This document shows, piece by piece, positions 1-11,430 of a stretch of DNA of 64,000 nucleotides; within the stretch, counting starts at the first letter, position 1, and the number at the start of each line of letters is the position of its first letter. The notes under the pieces were generated by a model. It had not been told where the DNA came from, did not search any database, and was given only the letters and a program-made list of their open reading frames with translations. Source of the stretch: Nicotiana tabacum (lineage: Eukaryota; Streptophyta; Magnoliopsida; Solanales; Solanaceae); NCBI RefSeq assembly GCF_000715075.1, contig NC_134096.1:119472698-119536697 (forward strand), in the 5' to 3' direction. Position numbers and translations under genes: made by a program.

Positions 1-705
1 TTAAGAAGTACTTTTTGCAACATTTAGTAAACAAATTGTGTTTGGACAATCTTTTTAAAAAGTAATTTTGAGTGTCAAATTACCAAAAAGGATAGTACCA
101 AGATCTTATAATTATTTTAAAGAGAAAATAAAACTTAAATATTTATCGTAAGAGACTTTGATAATCCAAAGAAGGATGTAGATAATTTGCTTTAGTGTAA
201 AAAAAGAAGAAGATAATTTGGAAAGTTACTAGATATTACACAAAGAAAAAATCAAAAACAAGAAAAGTCAATTTTTTTTGGGAAGTTACAATATATTCGT
301 ATATATGATATCTCTAATTTTAAAAGAATGGAAGAAACTATAAACAAAAAAAGAAAAAGAAAAAAAATTAAATTAGTAAGGGATAATTTGGAAAATATAA
401 ATTTATGGTGATGATAGTTTTGTCTTGAATAAATTAATTTTCTGCTTCTGCTTTTGCTTCTTGGAAGAAGCTAGAATTTTCTGTTTCTTCTCAAAAGCAG
501 AAAAACTGCTTCTGCTACTAGCCAAAAGTACTTCTCCGTCTTGGCCAAACAACTTAAATTTTTTAAAAAGTATTTTTTTGGAGAAAAAAAAGTACTTTTG
601 ACCTCCTAGAAACTTGGCCAAGCAGGCTCTTAGTTTAATATAAAAACTGAAATGCCTTTTAAAACAGACTAACAGAAAACAAGACATCTAAATGGAAAGG
701 AGTAT
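1..705. other. AT-rich intergenic DNA
   Basis: Very AT-rich with many A and T runs. Short open frames here, including a minus-strand one at 403-687, are lysine- and phenylalanine-rich low-complexity readings with no recognisable motif. I see no gene, RNA or clear mobile element in it. Confidence 0.6.
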
Positions 706-960
706 CATTAATTTGTTACAACCTTCTTGATAGTGACTAGTGTCGAAGAACTTCTTTTAGAAACCAAAATAGCGATTATTGAGTAAAGAATTTTGAATGT
801 CACATAGTGACGTTCAATATTCTCCACAAAAAAAAAAAACAAGAATTGTTCAAAACAATTATATGGAATTCTTGCCCTGCCTTGTGAAAATGGCAAGCAC
901 TTCCCTAGTTCCCTTTCCTTATAGGATGCTTTTATTCAATCCACAAACACCACGTTGTTT
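706..960 (-). repeat. dispersed repeat, copy 1 (minus orientation)
   Basis: Read on the minus strand this stretch matches 38020-38300 read on the plus strand. The shared landmarks occur in the same order: an ACAACGTGGTG block, TGCTTGCCATTTTCACAAG, a GAACGTCACTA block, an ATTCAAAATTCTTT-type block, a CTCAATAATC block and a final AGTTCTTC..CTAGTCA block. The similarity is patchy with indels. It is probably an old non-autonomous element, because neither copy keeps a convincing open frame. The family is unknown to me. Confidence 0.45.
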
Positions 961-1699
961 TTGACTTTTGTGATGATCCGATAGGTCATTTATAGTTTTA
1001 CCCATTATTTCAATATTTCAAGACCTTAAATAGCTCCTTTTAGCCTTTCTCGTTTTGCGTGCACAGTCAGTGAGCTTTTTCCGGAAAATTTTTATGAGAA
1101 AATTGATGAAAATGTGAAATCGTGCCTTAAAAGTTATTTGAGTTGACTACGGTCAATGTTTTATGTAAACGGACCCGAATTAGTGTTTTAACGGTCCCGG
1201 TGGGTCCTTATCGTGATTTGGAATTTCGGCGTATGCCCGAAATTGAATTCGGAAGTCCCTAGCTTGATCTAACGTAATTTGTTGAAAACTAGAAGTTTAA
1301 AGGTTTAAAGAATTCTTAAGTTTGACCGTTAGTTGACTTTGTTACTACCAGGTTCGAATTTCGGTTCCGAAAATTGGTATAGGTTCTTTTCAGTATTTAT
1401 AACTTGTGTGCAAAATTTGGTGCAAAACAAAATTAATTTGACGGGATTCGGACGTCCAGTTGAAAAATTAAAAGTTCTTAAGTTTCTTTGAAAATTTCCT
1501 TTATTTTGATGTCCGATTCGTGGTTCTAGGTGTTATTTTAATATTTTAATCGTGCGAACAAGTTCGTATGATGTTATTACACTTGTGTGCATGTTTGGTT
1601 TGGAGCCCGAGGGTCTCAGATGAGTTTCGAATAGACTACGGATGATTTTGAACTTCAAAAATTTCTGGTTTTTGACTTCTGCTGGTGTCTAATGTGTTC

Positions 1700-2012
1700 T
1701 TCTTCGTGACCGCGAAGAGTAATTTGGGTTGGGGAAGCTTTCCTTCATCGTGAACGCCAAACTTTGGGGGGTTGCCCTTTGCGAACGTGGACAGCCTCTC
1801 GTGGACGCGTAGTGTTGAGGGACCTGGGAAGGGGGATCTGGGGTTTGCTCTACGCGAACGCGAGCCCTGGCTCGCGAATGCGAAGGCTTGGGAGGAGAAG
1901 CGTTCGCTAGTGCGTGAGGAACCTCGCGAACGCGTAGGCCATTCTGGTTGTTGTGCTTCGCGAACGCGTAGGCCATTCTGGTTGTTGTGCTTCGCGAACG
2001 CGAAGAAGGCCT
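1700..2012 (+). repeat. CpG-rich near-palindromic word array in solo LTR
   Basis: The word CGCGAACGCG, with variants such as CGTGAACGC and CGCGAATGCG and flanks TTCG../..GAAG or ..GTAG, recurs about ten times in 310 bp. A unit of about 36 bp (CGCGAACGCGTAGGCC followed by ATTCTGGTTGTTGTGCTT) is perfectly duplicated around 1925-1998. Open frames across this tract on both strands are Arg/Ala/Ser-rich by-products of the words and are not proposed as genes. The equivalent zones of the other two long LTRs use related but different words. Confidence 0.7.
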
Positions 2013-2393
2013 GACACCCAGTCTATTAAATGTCCCAAAGACGGGATTTCACCCACTTTTCACCATCTTTTCATTAGAGCTCGGCCTTGAGGCGATTTGG
2101 AAGAGAAATTTCATCACACTTTCATAGGTTAGTGTGCTTTAACTTGTTTTCTTCCATTTCCATCATCACCCATTTATTTCTAACCTTAATCTATGTTCTT
2201 TCATGATAGAAAATTAGAGATTTGGGAAGAATTAATTTTTTTTTTTTTTTTAATTTATAAATTTGGGATTTAGACCTCAAGTTGAGGTCGGATTTCGAAA
2301 CTTATTACATATGGCTTGTTTTTATATTCTTTAATCATATAGATTCTTGTGAATTGGGTTGTTGAATTGCTTACATTTTATTGATTTTATTTA

Positions 2394-2655
2394 TGGATCG
2401 GGTTGCACGCCACAATGGGTGGAATAAGGGAGGATTAATATTGATATTGTGGGATTGGGTTGCACGCTGCAACGAATTTTATATGTGATTTTGATATGGT
2501 GGAATAAGGGAGGAATATGATATTGATTCTAATTACATTGGTGGGATCGGGTTGCGCGCCGCAACCGGTTTTATATGTTATTATTGATATTGATATGGTG
2601 AAATAAGAGAGGATTGTGTTTGTACCGTGGGATCGGGTTGCGCGCCGCAACAGAT
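2394..2655 (+). repeat. degenerate tandem repeat, about 85-90 bp unit
   Basis: Boxes of the form GTGGGATCGGGTTGCGCGCCGCAA start near 2394, 2449, 2541 and 2627. Each of the first three is followed by an AT-rich spacer containing GATATTG and a GGTGGAATAAGGGAGGA-like block. This gives about three and a half units, lying in the 3' half of the solo LTR. Confidence 0.6.
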
Positions 2656-3327
2656 TGTGTGTTTTGTATTCATTGTTGTACTGTGTTAGCTTTCGATACT
2701 TCCATACGAGATTCTGAGTACATGTACTTTTGATTTTACCGATTCCGAGGATTGAATTTATTTTCATAAGTTAACTGCCTTACTTTCCTGTTACTATTAT
2801 TATACTGCGTGCAAGTTATTGTAAGTGACCCGCCTTAGCCTCGTCACTATCTCGTCGAGATTAGACTCGGCACTTACAGAGTACATGGGGTCGGTTGTAC
2901 TCATACTACACTCTGCACTTCTTGTGCAAACTTTGGAGTTGGTCCTAGCGGCGGTTAGTGGATTGCTTGGATTGATTGCCGGGTCGGAGACTTGAGGTAC
3001 AGCTGCATGACGTTCGCAGCCCTGGAGTCCCCTTCTACCTTAACCTAGCTGTTTATTTCATTTCAGACAGTTTTACTTTCATTCTGACCATTATCTGTAT
3101 TATTCTAGGTGCTCGTGCACTTGTGACACAAGTTCTGAAATTGTATCTAGATATTGCGTTTATTATGGTTTTTCACACTCTATTTCAGTTCTATTTCAGT
3201 TATTACAGTTTAATTGGTATTAGTTAATTTGATTTGTTAAAAATACCTAAAAACCATTCTAATGTTGGCTTGTCTAGCAAGTGAAATGTTACGCACCGTT
3301 ACACGATAGAAATTTCGGATCGTGACA

Positions 3328-4735
3328 GCTTTATATAGAAACTCTTAACACTTCCTCTTTCTAACATCATTTAATTTCTTTCCGCGATCTTTGCCCTTTT
3401 GGATTTCAACAAAATTGGATGAATAAAGAGGAAAACTAATAAAAATATTTAAAGGAGGTCGACTTTATACCTTTTAGAAATTTCTGTTTTAAAATTTGGT
3501 TAACAATGTCAGAGTGAGCCTGAGCGTGGAATGGAAAACGATATTCATAAAAAAGTTTAATTGGGTGTGCTACAACCTGAACTTTGTGTAATTTTTATTT
3601 TATCCACATAATTCTTTCCTAGTAAGGTTTTAATGAAATATATTCATGTTTGCACGTTATTGGTTCATCTTTGCATGTTAGACTATATTATTTTGTACTC
3701 AAATACTCACAGTAAATTTTGTTTGGACTTCACTTTTTATTTATCCCATTTCATATTAAAGTTTTAACGCAGCATATTCCTTGTATTAGGAACATCTAAT
3801 AACAAGGAATATTATGAATAAGTTATTTAATGGAGGTTCATTTTTTCTGGTAGAAAAGAAACGACATTGTAGCTTTTTCTTTCCCTAAGTGTTAGCATTA
3901 ACTCTTTTGGAAAACAAGATTTTCATCTCCTATAAACAAAAGACTCCCGTATCTCAATTATATCAAATTCTATAGTAATAAAAAAATATATCTGCTATTC
4001 TCTCTACATCTCGTGCTCTTTTTCTGTATTATTTTATAACTGCGATAATTTCAGAAGGCATTATGCGTCAGAAATTATCATCCCATCCAGCACACACTCC
4101 GTGGCTTTGTATTCTCCGTCATTACATCGTACAAAGTCCATTTTAACACATTTGCTTGTTGCATATGTAGTTCGTACTTTGTTGGCAGTAGTAAGTAAAT
4201 CAGAAAAATGAAAATGTTATTTTCGTATATTGAAATTTGCTTCTTTTTTTTTGGGTTTCCCACCATGTGTCTGGTACTCACATTAGAGTCCGACTAAGTT
4301 TGCATCTTTTTATTTACAGTAATATCTCAATTTTGAGTAAAATTATCCGCCATTATTTCACATGAAAATTTGAAAGATTATATTAAACCTATAAGAATGT
4401 AATATAAATCAAACAGAATTTGGAACGACTGTCAAGGTCTTGCAAAAGATTTAGAAAGAAAAAGAGATGTTACCAAATTTACAAAAAGTGTTACATCAGC
4501 GAACAAAAAGAAATCATTACAGATCATATTTTGTTATTAAAAAAAATCTTATTTATTGTGTTACTCCTTACTTTACAAGGACGACCTATAGTTGGTCTCA
4601 TATGGAGTATTAATTATTAGTAGCCTAGTTGGTGGTCACATTGATAATAGCCTAGTTGGCACTAATTTCAGCGTTATAATTACGAATCTATGTGCCTTTT
4701 TCTCCTGGGGTAAAAGCCGTTCGTTGGTTTTTGTC
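3328..4735. other. intergenic region upstream of the GDSL gene
   Basis: AT-rich sequence between the solo LTR and the GDSL start codon; it must contain the GDSL promoter and 5' leader. Minor open frames (4078-4281 minus, 4420-4620 plus, and the upstream extension of the GDSL frame from 4592) have no motif. I could not single out a convincing TATA box, so none is called. Confidence 0.5.
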
Positions 4736-7700
4736 ATGGCTTTTCATTCTTCATCGTTAAAATTATATACTTGGAACACTGCAATTGCCTGCATCATTTT
4801 AGTATTGAACTTTTTTCAAGCCACTGAGGGATGCTTCAATTCCATTATTAGTTTCGGGGATTCCCTTGCTGACACTGGAAATAGACTTCATCTCTCTCAA
4901 AACAAAACTCTTCTTCCCCATTTCGCCGTGCGACCTTACGGTGAAACCTTTTTTCATCGTCCCACCGGTCGGTTTTCCGATGGCCGTATTGTTATAGATT
5001 TTATTGGTACGTACAATTTTTCAAACTTGTACACATAAATATATATTCTTTTTATTTATATTTTTTTCTTGATTGATTTGTAGCTGAGAGTTTGGGGCTC
5101 CCATTAGTGCCACCATATTTGGGAGGAAAAGATGAGAGATTCAAGCAAGGTGTGAATTTTGCAGTGGGAGGAGCAACTGCACTTGATTATGCCTACTTGT
5201 TGGAGAAGGGAGTAACGCCCGGTAACAATGTGTCTTTGGGGACTCAACTGATTTGGTTCAAAGAAATGCTCTCTTCCCTTTGCAAATTCCCTTCAGGTAC
5301 TATTATAATTTTCCACTTGCCTGCTGTATTAATCTTTAAGAAAATCTCATATAGCTAGGTTCCTACGAATTACAATACTTCTTCATTTGAAAGAATTAAT
5401 TAATTACGAACGAAATATACAAATTCTTAATCACATTTCCTTTATTTCTAAATTGGCATTTATTCAAAGGTTCCTGCCCGGTACGTATGATTTTGCAAGA
5501 CCACATTGAAAGTATTATCCAATATAAAAAATGTTATCCTAATCATTCCAAGGTCGTCATGGCATGAAATAATTATTATTTAGGAATGATTGGAGATGTT
5601 ACTTCTTTTGAATTTTTCTTTCATCAGCTTGCAACGGATTACCTACCTTGAATATAAAAGCGGTCGAAGTTCTCTTATATAATTCCTTTTTTTTTTTTTC
5701 ATTCTCTTTTTATTGTTGCGTACAAGCCATGCTAATTTTCTTTGTGTCCTTCAAATTTTATCGGATGTCTCTAAAGGCGGATCCAAGATTTAAACTTTAT
5801 AGTTTTAAATTCGCAATTCTATCATATCTCATCTAATTTAGTGGGTTCAAAATATATTATATGTACATATTTAATGATTTTTTGGAAAAAATATAGGGTA
5901 TGAGCAAAAAGCTATGAGTTCAGTTGAACCCATACCTTTTATATTGCATACGCCCCTGGATGTCCCCGAAGTGACATCTCGTATATGGCAAAAATCACTT
6001 TTAGCTCGCGGCCAAAACTATTTATATTTGGTAGCCGCAAAAGTGAATATTTCTCTCTTATATTCCCTAAAAACTACATTATGCACATTTGCAAGAATAG
6101 ACCGATATGTTGAGAACTTGTCACAGATGACGACGACTGATAGTGTCCTTTTTAGTTTGTTGAGAAAGTAGAAATTAGATGGCAATGAATGCACGTTAAC
6201 AAAGTACTACTATTATATCGCTAAAACACAAAAGAAAAAAAGGGAAATGCACAAATATTGGTTAAACATTAGGTGGATGCCTGCGGCAGAACAGTTGATA
6301 ATGAATGTAATGGCCATCAATGAGGATTAGCGCACGTATCATTGTCAAACAAACTACACATTTTTAGCTTAACTACTCATAAATTTAACTTGTACGTAAA
6401 TATATCTACGTTTGAAGATATCTTTATTGTTGTTGATCCTCTAAGTCTAGGACCGGTTATTTAGAAATAATAGGTTTGTAGGTATTTTAAAAAATATTAT
6501 TTAGTACTTTTATTATAAAAAGTAGAATTTTTCTTATAAAAGGTAATTAAACTTTTTAGATATATAAAAAAAAAGTAACCGTTTAACTTGCTTAAAAATG
6601 GGTAGATGAATAATTTTTTTAACAATACAATTTAAGTTGATTTGACAATTCTACTTTTTACTCATTCAGTAAATAAATTGTAAAATTTCGCTTATTTTTC
6701 TTAATGTGTCCAAATCAATCTTTGTTTTCCTCAATCTCTTCATATTTCTGAAACGCCTACATTTTTTTTGTCTTCCTCTTTGATATTCTTACTCACTTCC
6801 TTTCTTCGATCCAAGATTTTATTACTCATCTTCTTTCTCCGAGATTTTATTAGTACAAGCATTCAACAGTATTTTTAAAATTTTAGGTCTCACATTAAAT
6901 TTTGGCTTTAGGCCACACATGTACTTGAGTTCTGCTCTAAGTGGTCAAGGTCACGATAGGGTGGTGGGCAGGGTAAACATATGTTGTTAAATTTTAAGTA
7001 TATACAGCACACATACTAAATTATACTACAAGTTTGAATTGTCTGAGTAAAATGTTCCACATGAGGAAAGAGATTAAATTAATTTGGATGAACCAAAAAG
7101 GTAATAATGTCATTTACTGAGATAAAAGTAGTATAAAATTAATTAATATCTAAATTTATACTATACTTGGAAAGAAGAACGATTTGCTATTTGCAAAAGA
7201 ACAGAAAAAAGATCAAGCGAGTTAAGAAGGCATAAATAAATATTAAAGACGCTTATAATGTGTTAGTATAAGTCTTATTCAACATTTGTCAATTACCAGT
7301 TCTTTTTATCGCGCATAGAATGCAAGGAATTTCTACAGAACTCATTGATATTGGTGGGAGAAATTGGAGGCAATGATTTCAACTATGGTTTCCTTGGAAA
7401 TAGCACTAAGGAAGAGGTTGAATCATATGTTCCAGCAGTCATCAACACTATTAGCTCAGCTATACAGGTAAGATCAATACCAAAAATACTGCACGTGTGG
7501 GATATATATAGTACTATTAGCATTCTTGTCTGATATATTTTGCTGAAATTGGAACTTTTTTTTGTAAAAAAATCCTTCATATTACTTAGCATGTGGTTTA
7601 CCAGTACCTATGATCGGATTATTACTGGTGCATTGGACGGTAAATCGTTATAGCGAGCCTAATCAATTATTGAAAAGTTTGGTAGGGTTTTCTCATATTA

Positions 7701-9022
7701 ACTATACACTAGCATAACTCCAGCTATTCACTTGTCACAAAGTTTCTTACAACAAATGTTCATATGTTCATATCTAACAATTTGTCTTTTCAACTCAATA
7801 ACACAACTTAAATTATAGCATTCACATATGCATTTTGGTCAAACTATACCTTAAGTCGCATATTAGGTATTTTATGTGAATGGTGTACTCGGTTCTAGAA
7901 ATCCTATATCTGTCTTTGATGATCGGCGGTGCTTCCCTTTTAATGGGCCTTACGCGAAACGAATTCGATTCGTTCGTGTCACTTGACAATTTGCTTTCGT
8001 CAGTTCTTATACGTCTCATAGCAACATGTATACAAACACCACGGCATAACTATGAGGCAAACATTGCTTCGAAATAATAAAACATAATTCTAAGGAAATC
8101 ACTATTAATTAATTAATTCACGGTGCAGGAACTAATCGAGTTAGGAGCAAGCACACTGGTAGTTCCGGGGGATTTGCCAATTGGATGCTCAACAGCTTAT
8201 CTGACAAAATTTATGCATTCAGATAAAGAAAATTATGATCCTAAAACTGGTTGTATCAATTGGCTAAACCACTTCGCCCAGCATTACAATGAGCTTCTTC
8301 AAAAGGAACTTCATCTTCTTAGAAAGCTTCATCCTTCTGCTACAATCATCTATGCTGACTACTACAATGCAGCCATGCAATTTTATGTGTCTCCAATGAG
8401 CCATGGTAATTTTCTTTCTTTATTAACAAGTGTATAATCAACAATTCCAAAAATATTTAGTTGAGCTTGAATTGACAAAAACTTGACTGTTCCTGCTCTT
8501 TGGAGCACTTAATTAAATGTCTTCATATTTAAGAATTTTAACCTATCTATATTCAAATTTACAAATTAAGTGACACAATCAAAAATTCCACTGCCAAAAT
8601 AGATGGAAAATATGATGGCATTTTTGTGTATATTTTTACAAAATCATACATATTTGTTAAATCAACATATAAACATAAAATTACGTCATGTTCTTGGCCT
8701 TATAATATATACTATTGATAAGGACGTGAAAATCTTATGATTAATTACGAAATATACTACAGGGTTTAGAAAAGGAGCTTTGGATGCATGCTGTGGAGCA
8801 GGAGGGCCATACAATTTTAAATTTTCTGCAGTATGTGGGGATCCACCAGCAAGAAATATTTGCAGTGACACTTCACTGTATGCTAATTGGGATGGAATGC
8901 ATTTCACAGAAGCTGCCTATAAATGGATAGCCAGAGGTCTTTTAGAAGGCACTTTCACTTTTCCTCCCCTCGCTAAAATTTGTACTCCTTTTAATGCAAA
9001 TGTAAACCATTTTGGCTCTTAA
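4736..9022 (+). CDS. GDSL esterase/lipase, five exons
   Basis: Exons 4736-5006, 5084-5296, 7319-7467, 8129-8405 and 8763-9022 join to 1170 nt (389 aa plus TAA), all with GT-AG borders and consistent phases (1,1,0,1). Seen: a hydrophobic N-terminal signal peptide (about residues 1-32), then the four SGNH-type blocks. These are [10 protein letters not shown] with nucleophile Ser43, the NFAVGGATA glycine block in exon 2, GGNDFN with Asn180 in exon 3, and [11 protein letters not shown] with Asp347 and His350 in exon 5. Length and five-exon layout match plant GDSL (SGNH) hydrolases of the acetylajmalan/sinapine-esterase-like group. These are secreted enzymes cleaving ester bonds of lipids or phenolic esters; the substrate cannot be told from sequence. 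ATG 4736 is chosen because the signal peptide follows directly; the upstream in-frame ATG at 4592 adds an atypical leader. Introns 2 and 3 are AT-rich and intron 2 (2022 bp) holds a MITE. The gene appears intact. Confidence 0.9.
5770..5957 (+). mobile_element. hAT-type MITE in GDSL intron 2
   Basis: A 188 bp AT-rich insert starts TCTAAAGGCGGATCC and ends GCATACGCCCCT, giving imperfect terminal inverted repeats of the AGGGGCG kind. It is flanked on both sides by GGATGTC (5763-5769 and 5958-5964). A 7-8 bp duplication with these ends suits a non-autonomous hAT element. There is no coding capacity. Being in an intron it need not affect the protein. Confidence 0.55.
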
Positions 9023-9391
9023 GCATGACAAGTATAAAACCATTTGACTACACTAGCTTGTATTGATATTTTAAAAAATTCTATAGTTATGAATTATTTT
9101 TGAGCTGTAATTCGTGTTGCGTCTAACTTGATGTTTCATCATTCAGTCCTTACTCTTAAATTCACCCATAACAATATTTAAATAAGCTCATTAAGATCAT
9201 TGTAGCTAGAAATAATAAGGAACCTGAGTTATGATTCCTTGCTGTATAAACTCTACTCCCTATGGTCCACTTTAATTGATTTTTTTGGTTATTTTTACAC
9301 GTATTAAGGAATTCATGTTTAATTTTAGCATTAATTAATAATAAAATTAACCATATTAACCTTAATTTGTTCATTAAAAATATAACAAATA
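9023..9391. other. GDSL 3' flank
   Basis: AT-rich sequence that must contain the GDSL 3' UTR and polyadenylation signals. Several AATAAA-like words occur but none stands out. No gene seen; a minus-strand frame at 9162-9374 is low complexity. Confidence 0.5.
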
Positions 9392-9626
9392 CTCCATCCG
9401 TCTCAATCTATTAGTCATAGTTACTATTTTGGTAGTCAACTAGTTGTACTCTTTGACTATATTTTTCATAAATAGGTTTAATTATTTTAAAATATAAATT
9501 ATTATGACTTATAGTATTTTTATGTAATTTTTGATTATAAAAAGATTATTTTTTAAAACGTACAAAATCTATATCTAATTGACCTTCGTGATTCGAACTA
9601 TGACTAACAAATTGAGACGGAGGGAG
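9392..9626 (+). mobile_element. Stowaway-type MITE (Tc1/mariner)
   Basis: Begins CTCCATCCGTCTCAAT and ends ATTGAGACGGAGGGAG, the typical Stowaway terminal inverted repeat with one mismatch, flanked by TA on both sides (9390-9391 and 9627-9628). It is 235 bp and AT-rich inside. Inverted subterminal blocks include CTATTAGTCATAG near the left end and CTATGACTAA near the right, so the element can fold into a long hairpin. It lies about 370 bp past the GDSL stop codon. Confidence 0.9.
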
Positions 9627-10655
9627 TATTCCTAGGTTCTTTACTCCAAGGAAAACTTTTGAAAAAAGGAAGTTAATTCTTTCTCGATATCTGGTAAAAA
9701 ATAAATATTATGGAACACAAAAAAAATCCAAAAAAATTAATTAAAGTGGACATGAAGGAGTACTATTTAAAAAGGAGAAATACATAAAGGGCCCCTTTAA
9801 ATTGTCACCAACGATCAGGTGAACACCTTAACTTTTCAAATGTCCAACTAGACACCTCTACTTGATATATGTGTGTCTTTTAAACACATGTAGCTGATGT
9901 GGCATATGCGTGGTTGCTAACAAAATTTTGAGCGGGTGAACTCATTTTTTCAGCCTATTTTTGTTTTCTTTGAAAAAAAAATATTGTGTCTCTTGTTCTC
10001 TTTTCCACCTTTACAGTCACCTCCATTACCGACCACCATTCACGGCAGCCTTAACTGAGCACCTGGAAAATTATATTACTACAACTTCATCTACGCCACA
10101 CCACCATTTTTCCGTAATTCTCTTCACCGCCAGGTTGCCACCATATAAACAAGAATAGCCTTGTTACCCTCATCTCCACCATAAAGAACCCAAGGTTCTT
10201 CACCCCCTCATCCTCATCTCTACCAAATAAATTCCAGCAGCCCCTTCAACCACTACCGACAACAACACCTTCATTCCAATTGAAACACATAAATAACAAC
10301 CAATTACTTGAATCGGCCAAACAATAATTTTAAGGAAAATGACAGAGAGAGGATTAAAGATTCCAATAGAGTCGATTGTTTCAAAATTTTCCAGCGATGA
10401 GCTTTTTCGGCGATAGTGGCCACAAAATGAGAATTTTCGGCGAGGTCCGTAGGTGACTGGGTTATTGTAATGATCCATTAGTAATCTAAAGACTAGTGTT
10501 GTCAGCTGGGCTAGATGAAGGAAAGTATTAGGCGAGGGAATAACTAGAATAACATCATCGGGGAAGAGGAAGTAACATAAATTCAAATCGACGGCTAGGA
10601 TTAGTTTTGAATAAATGAGCTGCAAATGCTAGGATTGTGCCAAGTCAGCTGAGAT
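9627..10655. other. intergenic, repeat-like, no gene seen
   Basis: Contains a block beginning AGGGCCCCTTTAAATTG near 9788 and a CACC-rich stretch near 10020-10250 that look like parts of dispersed non-coding repeats. I could not find matching ends. The 141-codon minus-strand frame at 10200-10625 has no motif and overlaps this repeat-like DNA, so it is not called. Confidence 0.45.
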
Positions 10656-10965
10656 TGTTATAACTAACCTTCAACAGAATTGGGAAGGCAACGAATCCGA
10701 GGTCAATCTTATCTCTTCTCTCTCTTTGTCACTCGATCCTTGCCACTTCTCTTTCCCTTCCTTCAATCTCTGATTCTTTCTTCTTCTGCATGTCTGCAGA
10801 TCTTAATCGGCTATGGAGTTTATCTGTAATGGATAGTTAATTCATTTTGGTTGTTTGCAGTTCGACTTTGTCCATATATATATAAAATAGAAAATTGTCC
10901 CAAAATCTCCTTTTATTTCGTACTTTAGTTGATTAATATCTCTGATTCTTAGCGAGATCATTACA
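10656..10965 (+). repeat. probable 5' LTR of GypA (chromovirus-like Ty3/gypsy)
   Basis: Starts TGTTATAACTAACC, ends GATCATTACA, and is followed two bases later by a tRNA-iMet-type primer site. It contains a TATA-like run (ATATATATATAAAA near 10875). The 3' boundary is secure from the primer site. The 5' boundary is a guess, because the matching 3' LTR is missing; an alternative start is TGTAATGATC at 10466, which is the exact reverse complement of the 3' end. Confidence 0.45.
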
Positions 10966-10967
10966 TT

Positions 10968-10979
10968 TGGTATCGGAGC
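10968..10979 (+). other. GypA primer-binding site
   Basis: TGGTATCGGAGC differs at one base from TGGTATCAGAGC, the complement of the 3' end of plant initiator tRNA-Met used by many Ty1 and Ty3 elements. Confidence 0.75.
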
Positions 10980-10996
10980 TTCAATCTAGCGACTCT

Positions 10997-11430
10997 ATGG
11001 TGGCAATGGTTGAAGGAACTAGACTGAAAGTTATGGATGATAAGCTCGTGAGACATAATGAGGCTTTGAACGAGGTACTGTCCCCTCAGGAGGAGCTGCG
11101 CAACACACAAACTAGTATATAGGGTACTCTGGAGCTAATCCTAGAAATGTTAACAAATTTGGAAAGAGCTCCTCAGCGAGATCAAGGTGACAGACCTCAA
11201 GGAGACTCTTACCACTCCCAGGTCAAGATATGAGGTAGAACAGACCTCAAGCTATGCAAGCTCCTTCTCCTAAGTCGGAGCTGCCTAATTTTGAGGGTCA
11301 TGAACCTAAGGTATGACTTCATAAGTGTGAAAGGTATTTTAATCTGTATAGATCCCCAGACAACCAAAATGTCAAAGGTGTTTCCTTCTATCTAAATGGA
11401 CTAGCTAACACTTGGAACCACTCATTAATA
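10997..11430 (+). pseudogene. GypA gag, N-terminal part (degraded)
   Basis: From ATG 10997 the reading MVAMVEGTRLKVMDDKLV begins 17 nt after the primer site, as expected for gag of a short-LTR chromovirus. Stops and a frame change follow, including an in-frame TAG near 11120. Remnants such as the FEGHEP-like stretch near 11290 resemble the LPxFDGxDP-type start of the gag capsid domain. Gag would form the particle core; this copy cannot. Confidence 0.6.

Larger units (their letters stand above)
969..3327 (+). mobile_element. solo LTR of a long-LTR Ty3/gypsy element
   Basis: A 2359 bp block begins TGTGATGATC and ends GGATCGTGACA, so the termini are TG..CA with longer imperfect inverted ends. 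The 5 bp before it (ACTTT) and after it (GCTTT) agree at four of five positions, as for an aged target duplication. No primer site or polypurine tract is attached, so I read it as a solo LTR left by LTR-LTR recombination. The order of internal landmarks (GC-rich word array, then a repeat of GGATCGGG(T)TGC boxes, then a terminus ending CGTGACA) parallels the 2.9 kb LTRs at 50590-53540 and 57577-60509. It is shorter and clearly a different subfamily. Confidence 0.6.

Noticed and set aside
1689..2014. Open frames on both strands over the solo LTR GC-rich zone
   Set aside because: They are periodic readings of the CGCGAACGCG words; being open on both strands is explained by the repeat.
10200..10625. 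141-codon minus-strand open frame
   Set aside because: No motif, no splice context, and it overlaps repeat-like DNA upstream of the GypA LTR; probably chance.
10466..10965. TGTAATGATC...GATCATTACA as exact 500 bp GypA LTR
   Set aside because: The perfect 10 bp inverted ends are attractive, but the first 190 bp look like flanking repeat DNA; kept only as an alternative to 10656.
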